A stretch of DNA of 64,000 nt from Pseudarthrobacter sp. ATCC 49987 (GCF_009928425.1 NZ_JAABNS010000001.1:1116001-1180000), one strand, 5' to 3'; shown: positions 52,577 through 63,525, counted from the first letter of the stretch. Notes: a model not told the origin generated them from the sequence alone. Program-made: numbers and translations.

Positions 52577-53089
52577 ATGACCCGCCACACACTGTCCGTA
52601 CTGGTCGAAGACAAGCCCGGTGTGCTGACCCGCGTCGCCAGCCTCTTCGCCCGCCGGGCCTTCAACATTAACTCCCTGGCCGTCGGGCCGACGGAAGTCC
52701 CGGGAATGTCCCGGATGACCGTCGTCGTCGACGCCGACGGTGAGCTGATCGAGCAGATCACCAAGCAGCTGAACAAGCTGGTCAACGTGATCAAGATCGT
52801 TGAGCTCACCCCCGAATCTTCCGTACAGCGTGACCACATCCTGGTCAAGGTACGTGCGGATGCCGCTACACGGCTGCAGGTCACCCAGGCTGCAGACCTG
52901 TTCCGCGCATCAGTGGTCGACGTCTCCACAGAGTCGGTGGTCATTGAGGCAACGGGCCACCCGGAAAAGCTCACGGCGCTGCTCTCAGTGCTCGAGCCTT
53001 TCGGCATCCGCGAAATCGTGCAGTCCGGCACTTTGGCCGTTGGGCGGGGATCCCGCTCCATGAGCGACAGGGCCCTGCGCAGCGCGTAG
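52577..53089 (+). CDS. ilvN: Acetolactate synthase, small regulatory subunit
   Basis: 170 aa. N-terminal ACT domain (HTLSVLVEDKPGVLTRVASLFARRAFNINSLAVGPTE, residues 3-40) that binds valine for feedback control, and a C-terminal ALS_ss_C domain (VRADAATRLQVTQAADLFRASVVDVSTESVVIEATG). The start ATG 52577 has AGAGGAGGA within the end of ilvB, 2 bases after its stop, so the subunits are translated together. Confidence 0.96.
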   Translation: MTRHTLSVLVEDKPGVLTRVASLFARRAFNINSLAVGPTEVPGMSRMTVVVDADGELIEQITKQLNKLVNVIKIVELTPESSVQRDHILVKVRADAATRLQVTQAADLFRASVVDVSTESVVIEATGHPEKLTALLSVLEPFGIREIVQSGTLAVGRGSRSMSDRALRSA

Positions 53090-53117
53090 ACCTGCCGCAG
53101 CACCACACCAGCTTTAG

Positions 53118-54197
<1,080 letters not shown>

Positions 54198-54206
54198 GCA
54201 CTGACC

Positions 54207-54249
54207 GGCAGGGGAGCCGGACACCATTACTGGGGTCCGGCTTCCCTGC
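54207..54249 (+). terminator. Terminator after ilvC
   Basis: GGCAGGGGAGCCGGAC (54207-54222) pairs with GTCCGGCTTCCCTGC (54235-54249), one G-U pair, starting nine bases after the ilvC stop. T-run weak. Confidence 0.75.
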
Positions 54250-54323
54250 TGTCGAGCACCACCCGCAGTACCTGATTCACCAAAATCCCCACCTGAAATA
54301 CAAGAGAGCTAAAGAGGTCACCG

Positions 54324-55919
54324 GTGACAAGCACCAAACCTGTAGTACTCCTCGCTGAGGAACTTTCGCCCGCCACGATCGAGGCCCTTGGCCCGGACTT
54401 TGAAATCCGGCAGACCGACGGCGCCGACCGTTCCCAGCTGCTCTCTGCGATCGCCGACGTCGACGCGATCCTGGTCCGCTCCGCCACCCAGCTGGACGCC
54501 GAGGCCATTGCCGCCGCGAAGAACCTGAAGGTGATCGCCCGCGCAGGCGTCGGCCTCGACAACGTCGACATCAAGGCCGCCACCCAGGCCGGTGTCATGG
54601 TGGTGAACGCGCCCACCTCGAACATCGTCTCCGCCGCGGAACTCACGGTCGGGCACATCCTGAGCCTTGCCCGCCACATTCCGCAGGCGTCCGCCGCCCT
54701 CAAGGACGGCGAGTGGAAGCGCTCCAAGTACACCGGCATCGAACTCTTCGAGAAGAAGATCGGCATCATCGGCCTCGGCCGGATCGGCGCCCTCGTCGCC
54801 GCCCGCCTCAAGGGATTTGACACCAAGATCCTGGCCTACGATCCCTACATCACCTCGGCCCGCGCCGCCCAGCTCGGTGTGCAGCTGGTGACCCTCGACG
54901 AGCTGCTCGCGCAGTCGGACTTCATCAGCATCCACATGCCCAAGACGCCGGAAACGGTCGGGATGCTCGGCGCCGAGGCCTTCAAGAAGATGAAGAGCAC
55001 CGCTTACGTCGTCAACGTCGCCCGCGGCGGCCTCGTCGACGAGGAAGCCCTGTACGCTGCGCTGGAGTCCGGCGAAATCGCCGGCGCCGGCGTCGACGTC
55101 TTCGTCAAGGAACCCAGCACCGACCTGCCGTTCTTCAAGCTCGACAACGTTGTGGTCACCCCGCACCTGGGCGCGTCCACGGACGAAGCGCAGGAAAAGG
55201 CCGGCGTCTCCGTCGCCAAGTCCGTCCGCCTGGCCCTGGCCGGTGAACTGGTTCCCGACGCTGTCAACGTCGCGGGCGGCGTCATCGCCCCGGACGTCCG
55301 CCCGGGCATCCCGCTGATGGAAAAGCTGGGCCGCATCTTCACTGCCATGACGCACGCCTCGCTCACGCAGTTCGACGTCGAGGTCGCCGGGGAAATATCC
55401 TCCCTCGACGTCAAGGTGCTCGAACTCGCGGCACTGAAGGGCATCTTCGCCGACATCGTGACCGAGCAGGTCTCCTACGTCAACGCCCCCGTGATCGCCG
55501 AGCAGCGCGGCATCAACGTCCGGCTGATCACCACTCCGGATACCGAGTCCTACCGCAACGTCCTGACCCTGCGCGGCGCCCTGAGCGACGGCACCCAGAT
55601 CTCCGTCGCCGGAACCCTGACGGGACCCAAGCAGGTCCAGAAGCTCGTGGGGATCAACGGCTTCGAGGTGGAGATCCCGATCAGCGAACACCTCGTGGTG
55701 GTCGCCTACTCGGACCGCCCCGGCGTGATCGGCACCATCGGCCACATCCTCGGCATGAACAACATCAACATCGCCGGGATGCAGGTTGCACGGCAGGATG
55801 AGGGCGGCCAGGTGCTCGCCCTGCTGACCATCGACAGCTCCGTCCCGCAGCAGGTCCTGGACGCCATCAAGGCCGGAATCGGCGCTGACATGGTGCGCGA
55901 GGTCGACCTCGAGGACTGA
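54324..55919 (+). CDS. serA: D-3-phosphoglycerate dehydrogenase
   Basis: First step of serine synthesis. 531 aa, the long (type 1) form known from mycobacteria. Substrate-binding and NAD-binding domains: IARAGVGLDNVDIKAATQAGVMVVNAP, the Rossmann motif KIGIIGLGRIGALVAARLKGF (near 147-167), catalytic Arg in VNVARGGLVDEEALYAALESG and His in VVVTPHLGASTDEAQ (near 280). An intervening ASB domain (about 320-450) and a C-terminal ACT domain (LVVVAYSDRPGVIGTIGHILGMNNINIAGMQVAR) follow. The GTG start is the first in frame and has GAG upstream. Confidence 0.96.
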   Translation: MTSTKPVVLLAEELSPATIEALGPDFEIRQTDGADRSQLLSAIADVDAILVRSATQLDAEAIAAAKNLKVIARAGVGLDNVDIKAATQAGVMVVNAPTSNIVSAAELTVGHILSLARHIPQASAALKDGEWKRSKYTGIELFEKKIGIIGLGRIGALVAARLKGFDTKILAYDPYITSARAAQLGVQLVTLDELLAQSDFISIHMPKTPETVGMLGAEAFKKMKSTAYVVNVARGGLVDEEALYAALESGEIAGAGVDVFVKEPSTDLPFFKLDNVVVTPHLGASTDEAQEKAGVSVAKSVRLALAGELVPDAVNVAGGVIAPDVRPGIPLMEKLGRIFTAMTHASLTQFDVEVAGEISSLDVKVLELAALKGIFADIVTEQVSYVNAPVIAEQRGINVRLITTPDTESYRNVLTLRGALSDGTQISVAGTLTGPKQVQKLVGINGFEVEIPISEHLVVVAYSDRPGVIGTIGHILGMNNINIAGMQVARQDEGGQVLALLTIDSSVPQQVLDAIKAGIGADMVREVDLED

Positions 55920-55931
55920 TGTCCTGATTGC

Positions 55932-55967
55932 GGACACCGGCGGCGGTTCCGACCGCCGCCGGTGTCC
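55932..55967. terminator. Perfect 16-bp hairpin after serA
   Basis: GGACACCGGCGGCGGT and its exact complement around a 4-base loop, 12 bases past the serA stop. No T-run; very stable stem, taken as a terminator. Confidence 0.75.
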
Positions 55968-56124
55968 GCGAACACATGGCTGGTCTGCGTACAATGGCTA
56001 GGTCCGAATTTCGGATCCGGCCGGCAGCCCGGCCTTTACTTTTTGCACACCCGGCAGGGGACGCCTTCACTTCCGCAGGGATTGAACTTCGGTGTGCGCA
56101 CGCAATCCAGCTTTCAGGAGCCCA

Positions 56125-58914
56125 ATGAACGCCGTCCAGAGGTTCATCAGAAGCCGAGTGCTTCTGCTGACCGCGTCCATTTTGATCGTGGCCATGTGCC
56201 TTTCGGTCCTCGTGCAAGGTCAGTCGCAGGCCGCTTTGAACCGGACCGTCGACCAGAACTCGCGGGGGCTCTACGACGTCCTCGTCCAGGCCAAGGCCGA
56301 CGACAACGGCGGGCTCATGCAGCCGGACATCGCCACCGGCCAGGGCGGCATCAGCTTCGAACAGCTGGACGCCGTCCGGAAGCTCTCCGGCACGTCCGTT
56401 GCGGCACCGATCAGCCTCGTCTCCCGGGTCACCCAGAACCTCGAATCCCCGCGCCTGGAGGCCACCGACTACCTTGGCTACAACGCCGGACTGGCCGGCA
56501 CCGCCGGGGACCCCAGCGCCACTGATCCGAGCAAATGGCCGGCCGCGGAGTCGGTCCTGTCCGACACGCCGAAGAAATACCGGCTCACTGCCAGCGCCGT
56601 CAGCTCCGACGGCCAGTCCGACCAGACCCTGTTCAAGACCACGGCCGAAGGATCCCTCGGCAAGGCGAAGCTCATTGAGGAACAGGTCGCCGGCGGCAAG
56701 AACGTCCGCATCGCGGGCCCGGCAGGGGAGACCGGCATCAAGTTCCCGGCCCCGGCCGGCGGTTCCGAGCATAACCTCTTCAACCTCTCCGTCTCGCTGC
56801 CGTTTGCGCCGCAGGTGACGGAATCCGTCGTCGCCGTCGACCCCGTCTCCGAGCGTGCCCTGCTCGGCAGCGCCGGCGACTTCCTTGCCCCGCTGGAGAA
56901 GGCGCCACCCGCCGACGCCCGCAACGCGGGGGCGATCGGCCGGCACTTCGAAAGCCTCTTCACCACCGGCATCGGCATGGATGCACTCAAGGAAGGCCCG
57001 GACTTCCTCGGCGTCAAGCTCAAGTACTGGGCCCCCCTGATGAGCCAGTATCAGCAGGCCAAGCGCAACGGACAGCTGACCGACGACTCGCAGGCGATCC
57101 CGCTGATTGTCCGTTCCGGAACGTCCCTTGACCTCAAGTACTCGGTCAAGATCGAGGAAATCGACGCCGGCGGCAACGTGACCAAGGACGTCGGGACCGT
57201 GACCCGCTCGCTGGACAAGGACTACCTCCCGTTCGTCTCCAAGTCCCCGTTCGCCCTGGCCTGGCCAGGCTCCAAGGACCTTTCGCAGCTGCTCGGCGAC
57301 ACCGGCAGCTTCAGCCAGGGCCTCTACAACCCGGCCACCTGGAGCACCGACTTCGCCTCCGCCCCGAAGTACAAGGACGGCGAGACCGCCGGCAACGGCG
57401 CCGTGGACAAGAGCGCCACCCCCGGTGACTGGGTCACCGTGAACCGCCTTCCCGAGAAGGCCGCAAACGGTGCCGCAGTGGACCAGACCCAGCGCAAGCC
57501 CGTCGACGAGCGTGCCTACCGCGAAGGCCTCGAGACGGGCAAGAAGCCGGCCACCCCGCTCGCCATGGTCTACGGCACGTTCGACGCCGGGAAGGTCCAG
57601 GCGGCCGCCGGCGACGTCAACCGCCTGCCACTGGGCGGCTATGACCCCACACCATTTACTCTCACCAAGGACGCCTCCGGCAAGGACGCCGGCAACACCG
57701 AGCTCAAGCCGTCGCTGAGCGCCACGGGCTTGGCAAGCCAGTCCGCCGGCGCCATCACTGACTACTACGGCCTGGCCGCCGCCCGCGGGTACGACAACAA
57801 CGCCTCAGTTATCGACGCCGTGCGGGTCCGGGCCAAGGTGCCCGGCAGCTGGAAAGAGGCGCAGCCCGAGGTGGAGAAGCTGGCCAACGAGATCCGTGAC
57901 ATGGGCCTGCAGGCAACTGTTGTTGCCGGCTCGGCCCGCGAGGACGCCAGCATCTTCGTCCCCGGTTACTCCAAGGACGACGCCGGTAAGGAGTCCCCGC
58001 TCGGCACCGTGCAGCAGTCGTGGGTGCGCCAGAACGCCGCGGACGCCGTCTCCGGTTCCCTCACCAGCACCAACCTGACCCTGCTGTTCCTGACCCTTTG
58101 CGGTGCCGCCCTGCTGACCGGTGCCTCTACCGTCAGCTACGTCCGGAAACGCCGCAGCGAGGCCGGGACCCTGCGCGCCATGGGCTGGACCCAGCGCCGG
58201 ATCCGGTCCTGGGTGCTTGCCGAGTTTGGTGTCGGCGCTGCCCTGCTGGCTTTCGCCGGGCTCATCCTCAGCCTGGTCAGCTGGAATCCGGCCACCGCGA
58301 TCGTCTCGGCCTCCGTGCTGGTGCTGTACGTGGGTGCGGCCTTCTTCGCCGCCCAGCAACTGCGCCACCGCGAAGTGGTGGACCAGGAGCCGCAACACGA
58401 TGAACGGCTCATCGCCGTGGACTCCCCGCTGACCTTCGCCAACCGGCAGTTGAGCACCAACAAGTTCAACACCATTTCCCTGGCCGTTGCTGTCGGTGTT
58501 TTCGCCGCCGCCGTCGGCGGGATGGCCGCGCTGCTGATCGACATTCCCCGGGCCGCCGGGGCGAGCGCGCTCAGCGGCCTGGCTGCCACGTCCATCGCAC
58601 TGCCGAGCATCATCCTCGGACTGTCCGGCGTGGCCGTGGGCCTGCTGCTGACGATGGTCACCGGCCGTTTCGAGCTGCAGGCCAAGCGCCAGTATCTCGG
58701 CACGCTGCAGGCCATGGGCTGGAACCCGGACATGCTGGGCCAGGTCCGCTTCTTTGAAAATGCCATGGTGGGGACGGTCGCGCTGCCGTTGGGTGTCCTG
58801 GGCGCCTTGGGCGTCGGACTCCTCCTGGCCCCCTATGCCGCGCTCTGGGCCGCTATCGCCGGGCTCGTGGCTGTACTTTGCTGGATTCCAATTGCAACGA
58901 AAGTGGTCCGATGA
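56125..58914 (+). CDS. ABC transporter permease, FtsX/MacB type (large)
   Basis: Inner-membrane protein of 929 aa. The ATG at 56125 has CAGGAG upstream. One N-terminal helix (VLLLTASILIVAMCLSVLVQG), about 620 residues of extracytoplasmic domain rich in Ala/Asp/Lys, then a helical block with LTLLFLTLCGAALLTGASTV and the cytoplasmic EAGTLRAMGWTQRRIRSWVLAEFGVG typical of FtsX domains. A second, similar block at the C-terminus has YLGTLQAMGWNPDMLGQVRFFENAMVGTVALPLGV. It overlaps the ATPase gene by 4 bases (ATGA). Such pairs act in extrusion or membrane-coupled signalling; substrate unknown. Confidence 0.88.
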   Translation: MNAVQRFIRSRVLLLTASILIVAMCLSVLVQGQSQAALNRTVDQNSRGLYDVLVQAKADDNGGLMQPDIATGQGGISFEQLDAVRKLSGTSVAAPISLVSRVTQNLESPRLEATDYLGYNAGLAGTAGDPSATDPSKWPAAESVLSDTPKKYRLTASAVSSDGQSDQTLFKTTAEGSLGKAKLIEEQVAGGKNVRIAGPAGETGIKFPAPAGGSEHNLFNLSVSLPFAPQVTESVVAVDPVSERALLGSAGDFLAPLEKAPPADARNAGAIGRHFESLFTTGIGMDALKEGPDFLGVKLKYWAPLMSQYQQAKRNGQLTDDSQAIPLIVRSGTSLDLKYSVKIEEIDAGGNVTKDVGTVTRSLDKDYLPFVSKSPFALAWPGSKDLSQLLGDTGSFSQGLYNPATWSTDFASAPKYKDGETAGNGAVDKSATPGDWVTVNRLPEKAANGAAVDQTQRKPVDERAYREGLETGKKPATPLAMVYGTFDAGKVQAAAGDVNRLPLGGYDPTPFTLTKDASGKDAGNTELKPSLSATGLASQSAGAITDYYGLAAARGYDNNASVIDAVRVRAKVPGSWKEAQPEVEKLANEIRDMGLQATVVAGSAREDASIFVPGYSKDDAGKESPLGTVQQSWVRQNAADAVSGSLTSTNLTLLFLTLCGAALLTGASTVSYVRKRRSEAGTLRAMGWTQRRIRSWVLAEFGVGAALLAFAGLILSLVSWNPATAIVSASVLVLYVGAAFFAAQQLRHREVVDQEPQHDERLIAVDSPLTFANRQLSTNKFNTISLAVAVGVFAAAVGGMAALLIDIPRAAGASALSGLAATSIALPSIILGLSGVAVGLLLTMVTGRFELQAKRQYLGTLQAMGWNPDMLGQVRFFENAMVGTVALPLGVLGALGVGLLLAPYAALWAAIAGLVAVLCWIPIATKVVR

Positions 58915-59678
58915 ACAACGACCTGAACCTTGACCGTGAGGCTCACGAGCGGATGACTGCGAGCACCCGCCGCGGTGCCCACCAGACGCGCGCCAACACG
59001 ATCGTGAAGGCCGCTGACCACGCCACACCGCTGGAGCTCAGCAACATCACGATCCACTACGGCGGTGGCAAAAGCGGCGCGGAAGCCGTCAACGTGGTGG
59101 ACGACTTCAACATGACCCTGCACGCCGGCGAGATGCACTGCGTCGCCGGCCGCAGCGGCTCGGGCAAGACCAGCATCCTGACAGTCGGCGCGGGCCTGAC
59201 CCTGCCGACGTCGGGCCGGGTGTTCTGGGAAGGCGACTCGCTGGAAACCATGGGCGACGACGAAATCGCCGACCGCCGCCGGGGCCTGATCGGTTACGTC
59301 GACCAGGGCGGTGCCCTGATCGACGGCATGAGCGCGCTCGAGAACGTGCTGCTGCCCGCCGTGCCCGACGGCGAGGTGGACAAGCGCCGCGACATGGCCA
59401 AGGACCTCCTGGACCTCGTCGGCCTCGGCAGGCGCATGCGCCACCGCCCGGCCCAGCTCTCCGGCGGCGAACGCCAGCGCGTCGCGATCGCCCGGGCCCT
59501 GATCCTTGGCACCCGCGTGCTGGTGGTCGACGAGCCGACCGCCAGCCTGGACCGGGCCTCGGCCAACCGCATCATCAGCATCCTCAAGGACACCACCTCG
59601 GACGGAATCGCCGTCCTGGTGGCTTCCCATGACCACGAACTTGTCCGCCAAAGCGATACCCTCACCGAACTGATCTAG
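58911..59678 (+). CDS. ABC transporter ATP-binding protein
   Basis: 255 aa, MacB/LolD-type ATPase. ATG 58911 overlaps the permease stop. After about 40 N-terminal residues the nucleotide-binding domain begins: Walker A in [20 protein letters not shown] (near 78-86), Q-loop in [22 protein letters not shown], signature [15 protein letters not shown] (near 183) and Walker [16 protein letters not shown] (near 204). It forms a transporter with the preceding permease. metG begins 10 bases downstream, an association that may be only positional. Confidence 0.93.
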   Translation: MNNDLNLDREAHERMTASTRRGAHQTRANTIVKAADHATPLELSNITIHYGGGKSGAEAVNVVDDFNMTLHAGEMHCVAGRSGSGKTSILTVGAGLTLPTSGRVFWEGDSLETMGDDEIADRRRGLIGYVDQGGALIDGMSALENVLLPAVPDGEVDKRRDMAKDLLDLVGLGRRMRHRPAQLSGGERQRVAIARALILGTRVLVVDEPTASLDRASANRIISILKDTTSDGIAVLVASHDHELVRQSDTLTELI

Positions 59679-59688
59679 GCTGAAAACT

Positions 59689-61248
59689 GTGACAACTTCC
59701 GAGAAGACTCCGTTCTACATCACCACGGCCATCAGCTACCCCAACGGCGTGCCGCACATCGGCCACGCCTACGAGGTCATTGCCACGGATGCGATGGCGC
59801 GCTTCAAGCGCCTGGACGGCTACGACGTCTTCTTCATGACCGGCACGGACGAGCACGGCCTGAAGATGCAGCAAACAGCGGAAAAGGAAGGCATTCCGGT
59901 CAAGGAACTGGCCGACCGCAATTCGGCCGCCTTCCGCCAGATGAGCGATGACCTCGGCATCTCCCTGAGCCGCTTCATCCGCACTACGGACCCGGACCAC
60001 TACGAGGCCGCCAAGGCGCTCTGGCAGCGGATGGAAGCCAACGGCGACATCTACCTGTCCAAATACGCCGGCTGGTATTCGGTCCGCGACGAGCGGTACT
60101 TCGTCGAGGACGAGACCGAGGTGCAGGCCGACGGCCTCCGCTACGCCGCCGAAACCGGCACCGAGGTGACCTGGACCGAAGAGGAAAGCTACTTCTTCAA
60201 GCTCTCCGCGTACCAGGACCGGCTGCTGGCCCTCTACGCGGACCACCCCTCCTTCGGCGCCCCGCACAACCGCTTCAACGAGGTCATCAGCTTCGTCAAG
60301 GGCGGCCTTGAGGATCTGTCGATCAGCCGCACCTCCTTCGACTGGGGAGTCCCCGTCCCCGGCAACCCGGACCACGTGATGTACGTCTGGGTGGACGCGT
60401 TGACCAACTACCTGACCGGTGTCGGCTTCCCCGACACCGAGTCCGAGTTGTTCCGGAAGTACTGGCCGGCGGACGTGCACGTGATCGGCAAGGACATCTC
60501 CCGCTTCCACGCCGTCTACTGGCCGGCGTTCCTGATGTCTGCCGGGCTGGAACTGCCCAAGCGCGTGATGATCCACGGGTTCCTGCATAACCAGGGCGTG
60601 AAAATGTCCAAATCGCTCGGCAACGTGGTGGCGCCGGCGGACTGGGTGGCGCAGTACGGGCTGGACCAGGTGCGTTTTTTCCTGCTGCGTGAAGTGCCGT
60701 TCGGCGCCGACGGCTCCTACAGCCACGACGCGATCGTTGGCCGGATGAACTCTGACCTCGCCAACAACTTCGGCAACCTGGCCCAGCGTTCGCTGTCCAT
60801 GGTGGCAAAGAACTGCGACGGCGCCGTTCCCGTCCCCGGAGGTTTCACCGCCGAGGACGCCGCGCTGCTGGGGCAGGCGAACGGTCTTCTGGACATTTCC
60901 CGCTCCGCCTTCGAAAAGCAGGAGTTCAACCGCGCGCTCGAAGCGATCTGGACCGTCCTGGGCGACACCAACGCCTACTTCGCGGAGCAGGCCCCCTGGG
61001 TGCTGCGGAAGACCGACGTCGAGCGCATGAACACTGTCCTGTACGTCACCCTCGAGGTGCTGCGGATCGTTGCCATCCTTGCCCAGCCCGTCATGCCGGC
61101 GGCGTCTGCGGCCATCCTGGGCACCCTCGGCCAGCCCGAAGGCGAAGCGCGGGGATTCGCCGCCCTGGGCACGCCGCTTGAAGCCGGGATCGCGCTGCCC
61201 GCTCCGGCTCCGGTCTTCCCGAAGTACGAGGAGCCCGCCGAGGCCTGA
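59689..61248 (+). CDS. metG: Methionine--tRNA ligase
   Basis: Class I aminoacyl-tRNA synthetase of 519 aa. HIGH motif as [13 protein letters not shown] (near residue 22), the connective insert without the four-Cys zinc knuckle of the longer MetG forms, [11 protein letters not shown], and KMSKS in [14 protein letters not shown] (near 305). The C-terminal anticodon-binding helices run to the end; no tRNA-binding (EMAP-like) extension is present, as usual in actinobacteria. The GTG start follows the ABC ATPase by 10 bases. Confidence 0.96.
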   Translation: MTTSEKTPFYITTAISYPNGVPHIGHAYEVIATDAMARFKRLDGYDVFFMTGTDEHGLKMQQTAEKEGIPVKELADRNSAAFRQMSDDLGISLSRFIRTTDPDHYEAAKALWQRMEANGDIYLSKYAGWYSVRDERYFVEDETEVQADGLRYAAETGTEVTWTEEESYFFKLSAYQDRLLALYADHPSFGAPHNRFNEVISFVKGGLEDLSISRTSFDWGVPVPGNPDHVMYVWVDALTNYLTGVGFPDTESELFRKYWPADVHVIGKDISRFHAVYWPAFLMSAGLELPKRVMIHGFLHNQGVKMSKSLGNVVAPADWVAQYGLDQVRFFLLREVPFGADGSYSHDAIVGRMNSDLANNFGNLAQRSLSMVAKNCDGAVPVPGGFTAEDAALLGQANGLLDISRSAFEKQEFNRALEAIWTVLGDTNAYFAEQAPWVLRKTDVERMNTVLYVTLEVLRIVAILAQPVMPAASAAILGTLGQPEGEARGFAALGTPLEAGIALPAPAPVFPKYEEPAEA

Positions 61249-61261
61249 CCTCCGCCGCCGG

Positions 61262-61328
61262 CCCGCCGAGGTGCGACCTGGCGCCCATGTCCTGCCGCGA
61301 TATGGGCGCGAAACCTCACCTCGGCGGG
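61262..61328. repeat. Intergenic palindrome, copy 1
   Basis: Outer arms CCCGCCGAGGTG (61262-61273) and CACCTCGGCGGG (61317-61328), inner arms GCGCCCAT (61281-61288) and ATGGGCGC (61302-61309). A related palindrome follows the sortase gene at 63324-63384. Confidence 0.8.
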
Positions 61329-61756
61329 GGCAGCCCCAGGCTGCCGCCAGCCCAAAATGCTCCTTCACCTTTGACAAAAAGGTGGGGGAGTATTTGCGTT
61401 GTACTCACGAGAGGTTGCGGACGTGCTTCCGGGTAATAGGGCCCGTTTCGAGGCCCGGCCGTCCGACTCTTTCGATAGCAAGCTACCGGCAAGTAGTGAA
61501 TCGCTCCGTTACTGAGTACCCCACCCGGGAACAAGGTATTAGACCATCGGTTAGACGGGTACCAGCTACTCACGACCCGGCGATTCTGCCCCCATAGCCT
61601 GAAATAGCAAGCGAACTGACGACACTGCTGGGGAGTAACTGTCACCATTCAATTCGCTGTTTGAGGTCTCGAATAGTTGTCTTTCCTGGGTCTCACAGAT
61701 GGTTACTCCGCGCGCAGTCAAGTTCTTCTAAACCTGACTGGACGGAGCGATGCAAC
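61329..61756. other. Long gene-free leader before the surface-protein gene
   Basis: 428 bases without a supported gene, of lower G+C than the neighbourhood. Several short inverted repeats are present (for example GGCCCGTTTCGAGGCC at about 61440-61455, and GGGTACC elements near 61557). It could be a structured 5' leader of the gene at 61757, but no known riboswitch consensus is recognised. Confidence 0.45.
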
Positions 61757-62527
61757 ATGAGACGGACAATTGCCACAGTGGGGGTTGTGGGGCTGGGGAT
61801 CATGGCGGCCACGGTTGCTGCCAACGCGGCGCCCCCGCGAGAAGAAAAAAGCATCACGATCTGCCATGCCACGAAGTCGCCGGCGAACCCTTTCGTCGTC
61901 GAGACAATCAACCTGAGCGCGCTGAAGGCGCACGCGAAAGACACTCTGGACATCGTGCCGGCCAACGACGGGAACATCTTTCCGAATGGCCAGAACCTGA
62001 GCACTGCGAACCTGGCGTTCTTGGCAAATGGTTGCGTGGCCGTCGCTGTTCCCCCGGTGGACCCGCCTGCTGACCCGCCTGTGGATCCGCCCGTCGACCC
62101 CCCGGTGGACCCGCCCGTTGACCCCCCGGTGGATCCGCCCGTAGATCCTCCGGCTGACCCGCCTGCTGATCCGGGGACGGGGGACGAAACCCCGGGAACG
62201 GACGTGACGCCGAAATCGGCTCTGACGCCGGAAACGGTTGTGACGCCGGAAACGGTTGTGACGCCGGAAACGGTTGTGACGCCGGAAACGGTTGTGACGC
62301 CGTTGTCACCCGCTGTGGTGGCTCCGACAGCCGTTGTTCCGGTTGCGAAAACCGCCGCACCTGCCACCAAGAAGGCGAACGTCGGCTACAACGTCCAGAC
62401 TGCGGTCGGCCGCACATCGGGCACCGGGATTCCCGCGTGGCTGCTGGCGCTGACCGGAGCGTTCACGGCGGGAGCGGCAGCGGTGCTCTGGAGCGGCAGA
62501 CGGCGCGCCAGGACCACTGACGCCTAG
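61757..62527 (+). CDS. Repeat-rich secreted surface protein, probable sortase substrate
   Basis: 256 aa from ATG 61757 with GACGGAGCG upstream; an upstream in-frame start at 61661 would mask the signal peptide. Signal peptide (TIATVGVVGLGIMAATVAANA) is followed by a small domain ITICHATKSPANPFVVETIN...LDIVPANDGNIFP, a widespread actinobacterial surface domain with conserved Cys-His. Then come about nine V/ADPP repeats and four TPETVV repeats. The C-terminus has GYNVQTAVG, a hydrophobic helix (IPAWLLALTGAFTAGAAAVLW) and GRRRARTT, the layout of a cell-wall sorting signal but without LPXTG. A class F sortase gene is next. Confidence 0.82.
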   Translation: MRRTIATVGVVGLGIMAATVAANAAPPREEKSITICHATKSPANPFVVETINLSALKAHAKDTLDIVPANDGNIFPNGQNLSTANLAFLANGCVAVAVPPVDPPADPPVDPPVDPPVDPPVDPPVDPPVDPPADPPADPGTGDETPGTDVTPKSALTPETVVTPETVVTPETVVTPETVVTPLSPAVVAPTAVVPVAKTAAPATKKANVGYNVQTAVGRTSGTGIPAWLLALTGAFTAGAAAVLWSGRRRARTTDA

Positions 62528-62636
62528 ACGGTACAGCCTGGACAGGGCAGTACAGGGGGCGGGTGCCGCGATTGCAGCACCCGCCCTGCACGTTCCGTTC
62601 CGCTTGCAGGGCGCAGGCATGTCAACAGGAGCACTC

Positions 62637-63308
62637 ATGAGCAGCCACCGTCGGAACCATCTACCCCGGGTGCCCGGTATCCGGGGCCCGGTGCTCGGCC
62701 CGAGGGACATCCTCCTGCTGGTGGCCTGCGTCCTGGGACTCGCCACCGCTTGGCTGTTCTACGCGGCGTCCGGCCCGGGAAACGTGCAGCCGGCGTACGG
62801 ACAGGAGGTGGCGGCAGCGAAGTCCCTGGTGGCATCCTCCGGCCCACCGGCGACGGTAAGTCCTTCCTCCGTCCCGCAACGCATCACGTACCCCGCGGCA
62901 GGCATGGATGTTGTGGTCCACCCCCTGGAACCGCAGGGCGGTGACGCCGAAAGCCGGAGCATCTTGCCCCCCGGGACGATGGACGGCTACTGGCTCACTC
63001 CCTTCGGCACGCCGGGGGTCGGCTCTGAAAACACCACTTACGTCATCGGCCACAGCTGGGAGGGCCTGGACGCGCCGTTCAACCACTTGAGCTCGGCCGC
63101 CGTCCCTGGCGACATTCTCACTGTGGCAACGGAGGCCGGTGTGCTCCGCTACGCTGTCGAGTCTGTCACCACCTACACGAAGTCCACCCTGAAGGACAGC
63201 CCCGTCTGGGACGCCGTCCCCAATCGTCTGGTGCTGATCAGCTGCTACACCGAGGATCCCTGGGGGAAGAACGTTGTGGTGGTCGCCTCTCCCGCCCGCG
63301 TCCCCTGA
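62637..63308 (+). CDS. Class F sortase
   Basis: Membrane-anchored transpeptidase of 223 aa. ATG 62637 has CAGGAG seven bases upstream and is preferred to 62604/62619. Membrane helix DILLLVACVLGLATAWLFYA near residues 25-44, Pro/Ser-rich linker, then the sortase barrel: catalytic His in TYVIGHSWEG (near 143) and Cys in LVLISCYTEDPWGKNVVVVA (near 202). The expected downstream Arg is not in the usual position (WGKN), as in several class F members. It probably attaches the preceding surface protein to the cell wall. Confidence 0.88.
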   Translation: MSSHRRNHLPRVPGIRGPVLGPRDILLLVACVLGLATAWLFYAASGPGNVQPAYGQEVAAAKSLVASSGPPATVSPSSVPQRITYPAAGMDVVVHPLEPQGGDAESRSILPPGTMDGYWLTPFGTPGVGSENTTYVIGHSWEGLDAPFNHLSSAAVPGDILTVATEAGVLRYAVESVTTYTKSTLKDSPVWDAVPNRLVLISCYTEDPWGKNVVVVASPARVP

Positions 63309-63323
63309 CCGTCCCGCCCTGTC

Positions 63324-63412
63324 GCCGAGGTGATAGTTCGCGCCCATGTGCGTCCGCGGCATGGGCGCGAAGTCTCACCCCGGCGTCGGCGCGAAGTCTC
63401 ACCCCGGCGTCG
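63324..63412. repeat. Intergenic palindrome, copy 2, with a 24-bp tandem repeat
   Basis: Arms GCCGAGGTGA (63324-63333) with TCACCCCGGC (63375-63384, one mismatch) and GCGCCCAT (63340-63347) with ATGGGCGC (63361-63368), matching copy 1 at 61262. Its right arm is duplicated: a 24-bp unit occurs exactly twice at 63365-63388 and 63389-63412. Confidence 0.8.
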
Positions 63413-63525
63413 GCGGCGGAGTGTCCCGCCCCGGCGTCGGGGTCCGCGACGGCGGAACCGGAACCGGCTGTTCGAATAATGAGACAACTTGACCAGTATG
63501 TGGATGACTTGGCTACGCTGAAAAC

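Noticed and set aside
62050..62300. Regular repeats resembling a CRISPR array
   Set aside because: They are codon-phased protein repeats (DPP and TPETVV units) inside a secreted protein, with no spacers of constant length and no cas genes.
63365..63412. Two 24-bp direct repeats as a CRISPR or iteron
   Set aside because: Only two adjacent copies without spacer, explained as duplication of one arm of an intergenic palindrome.
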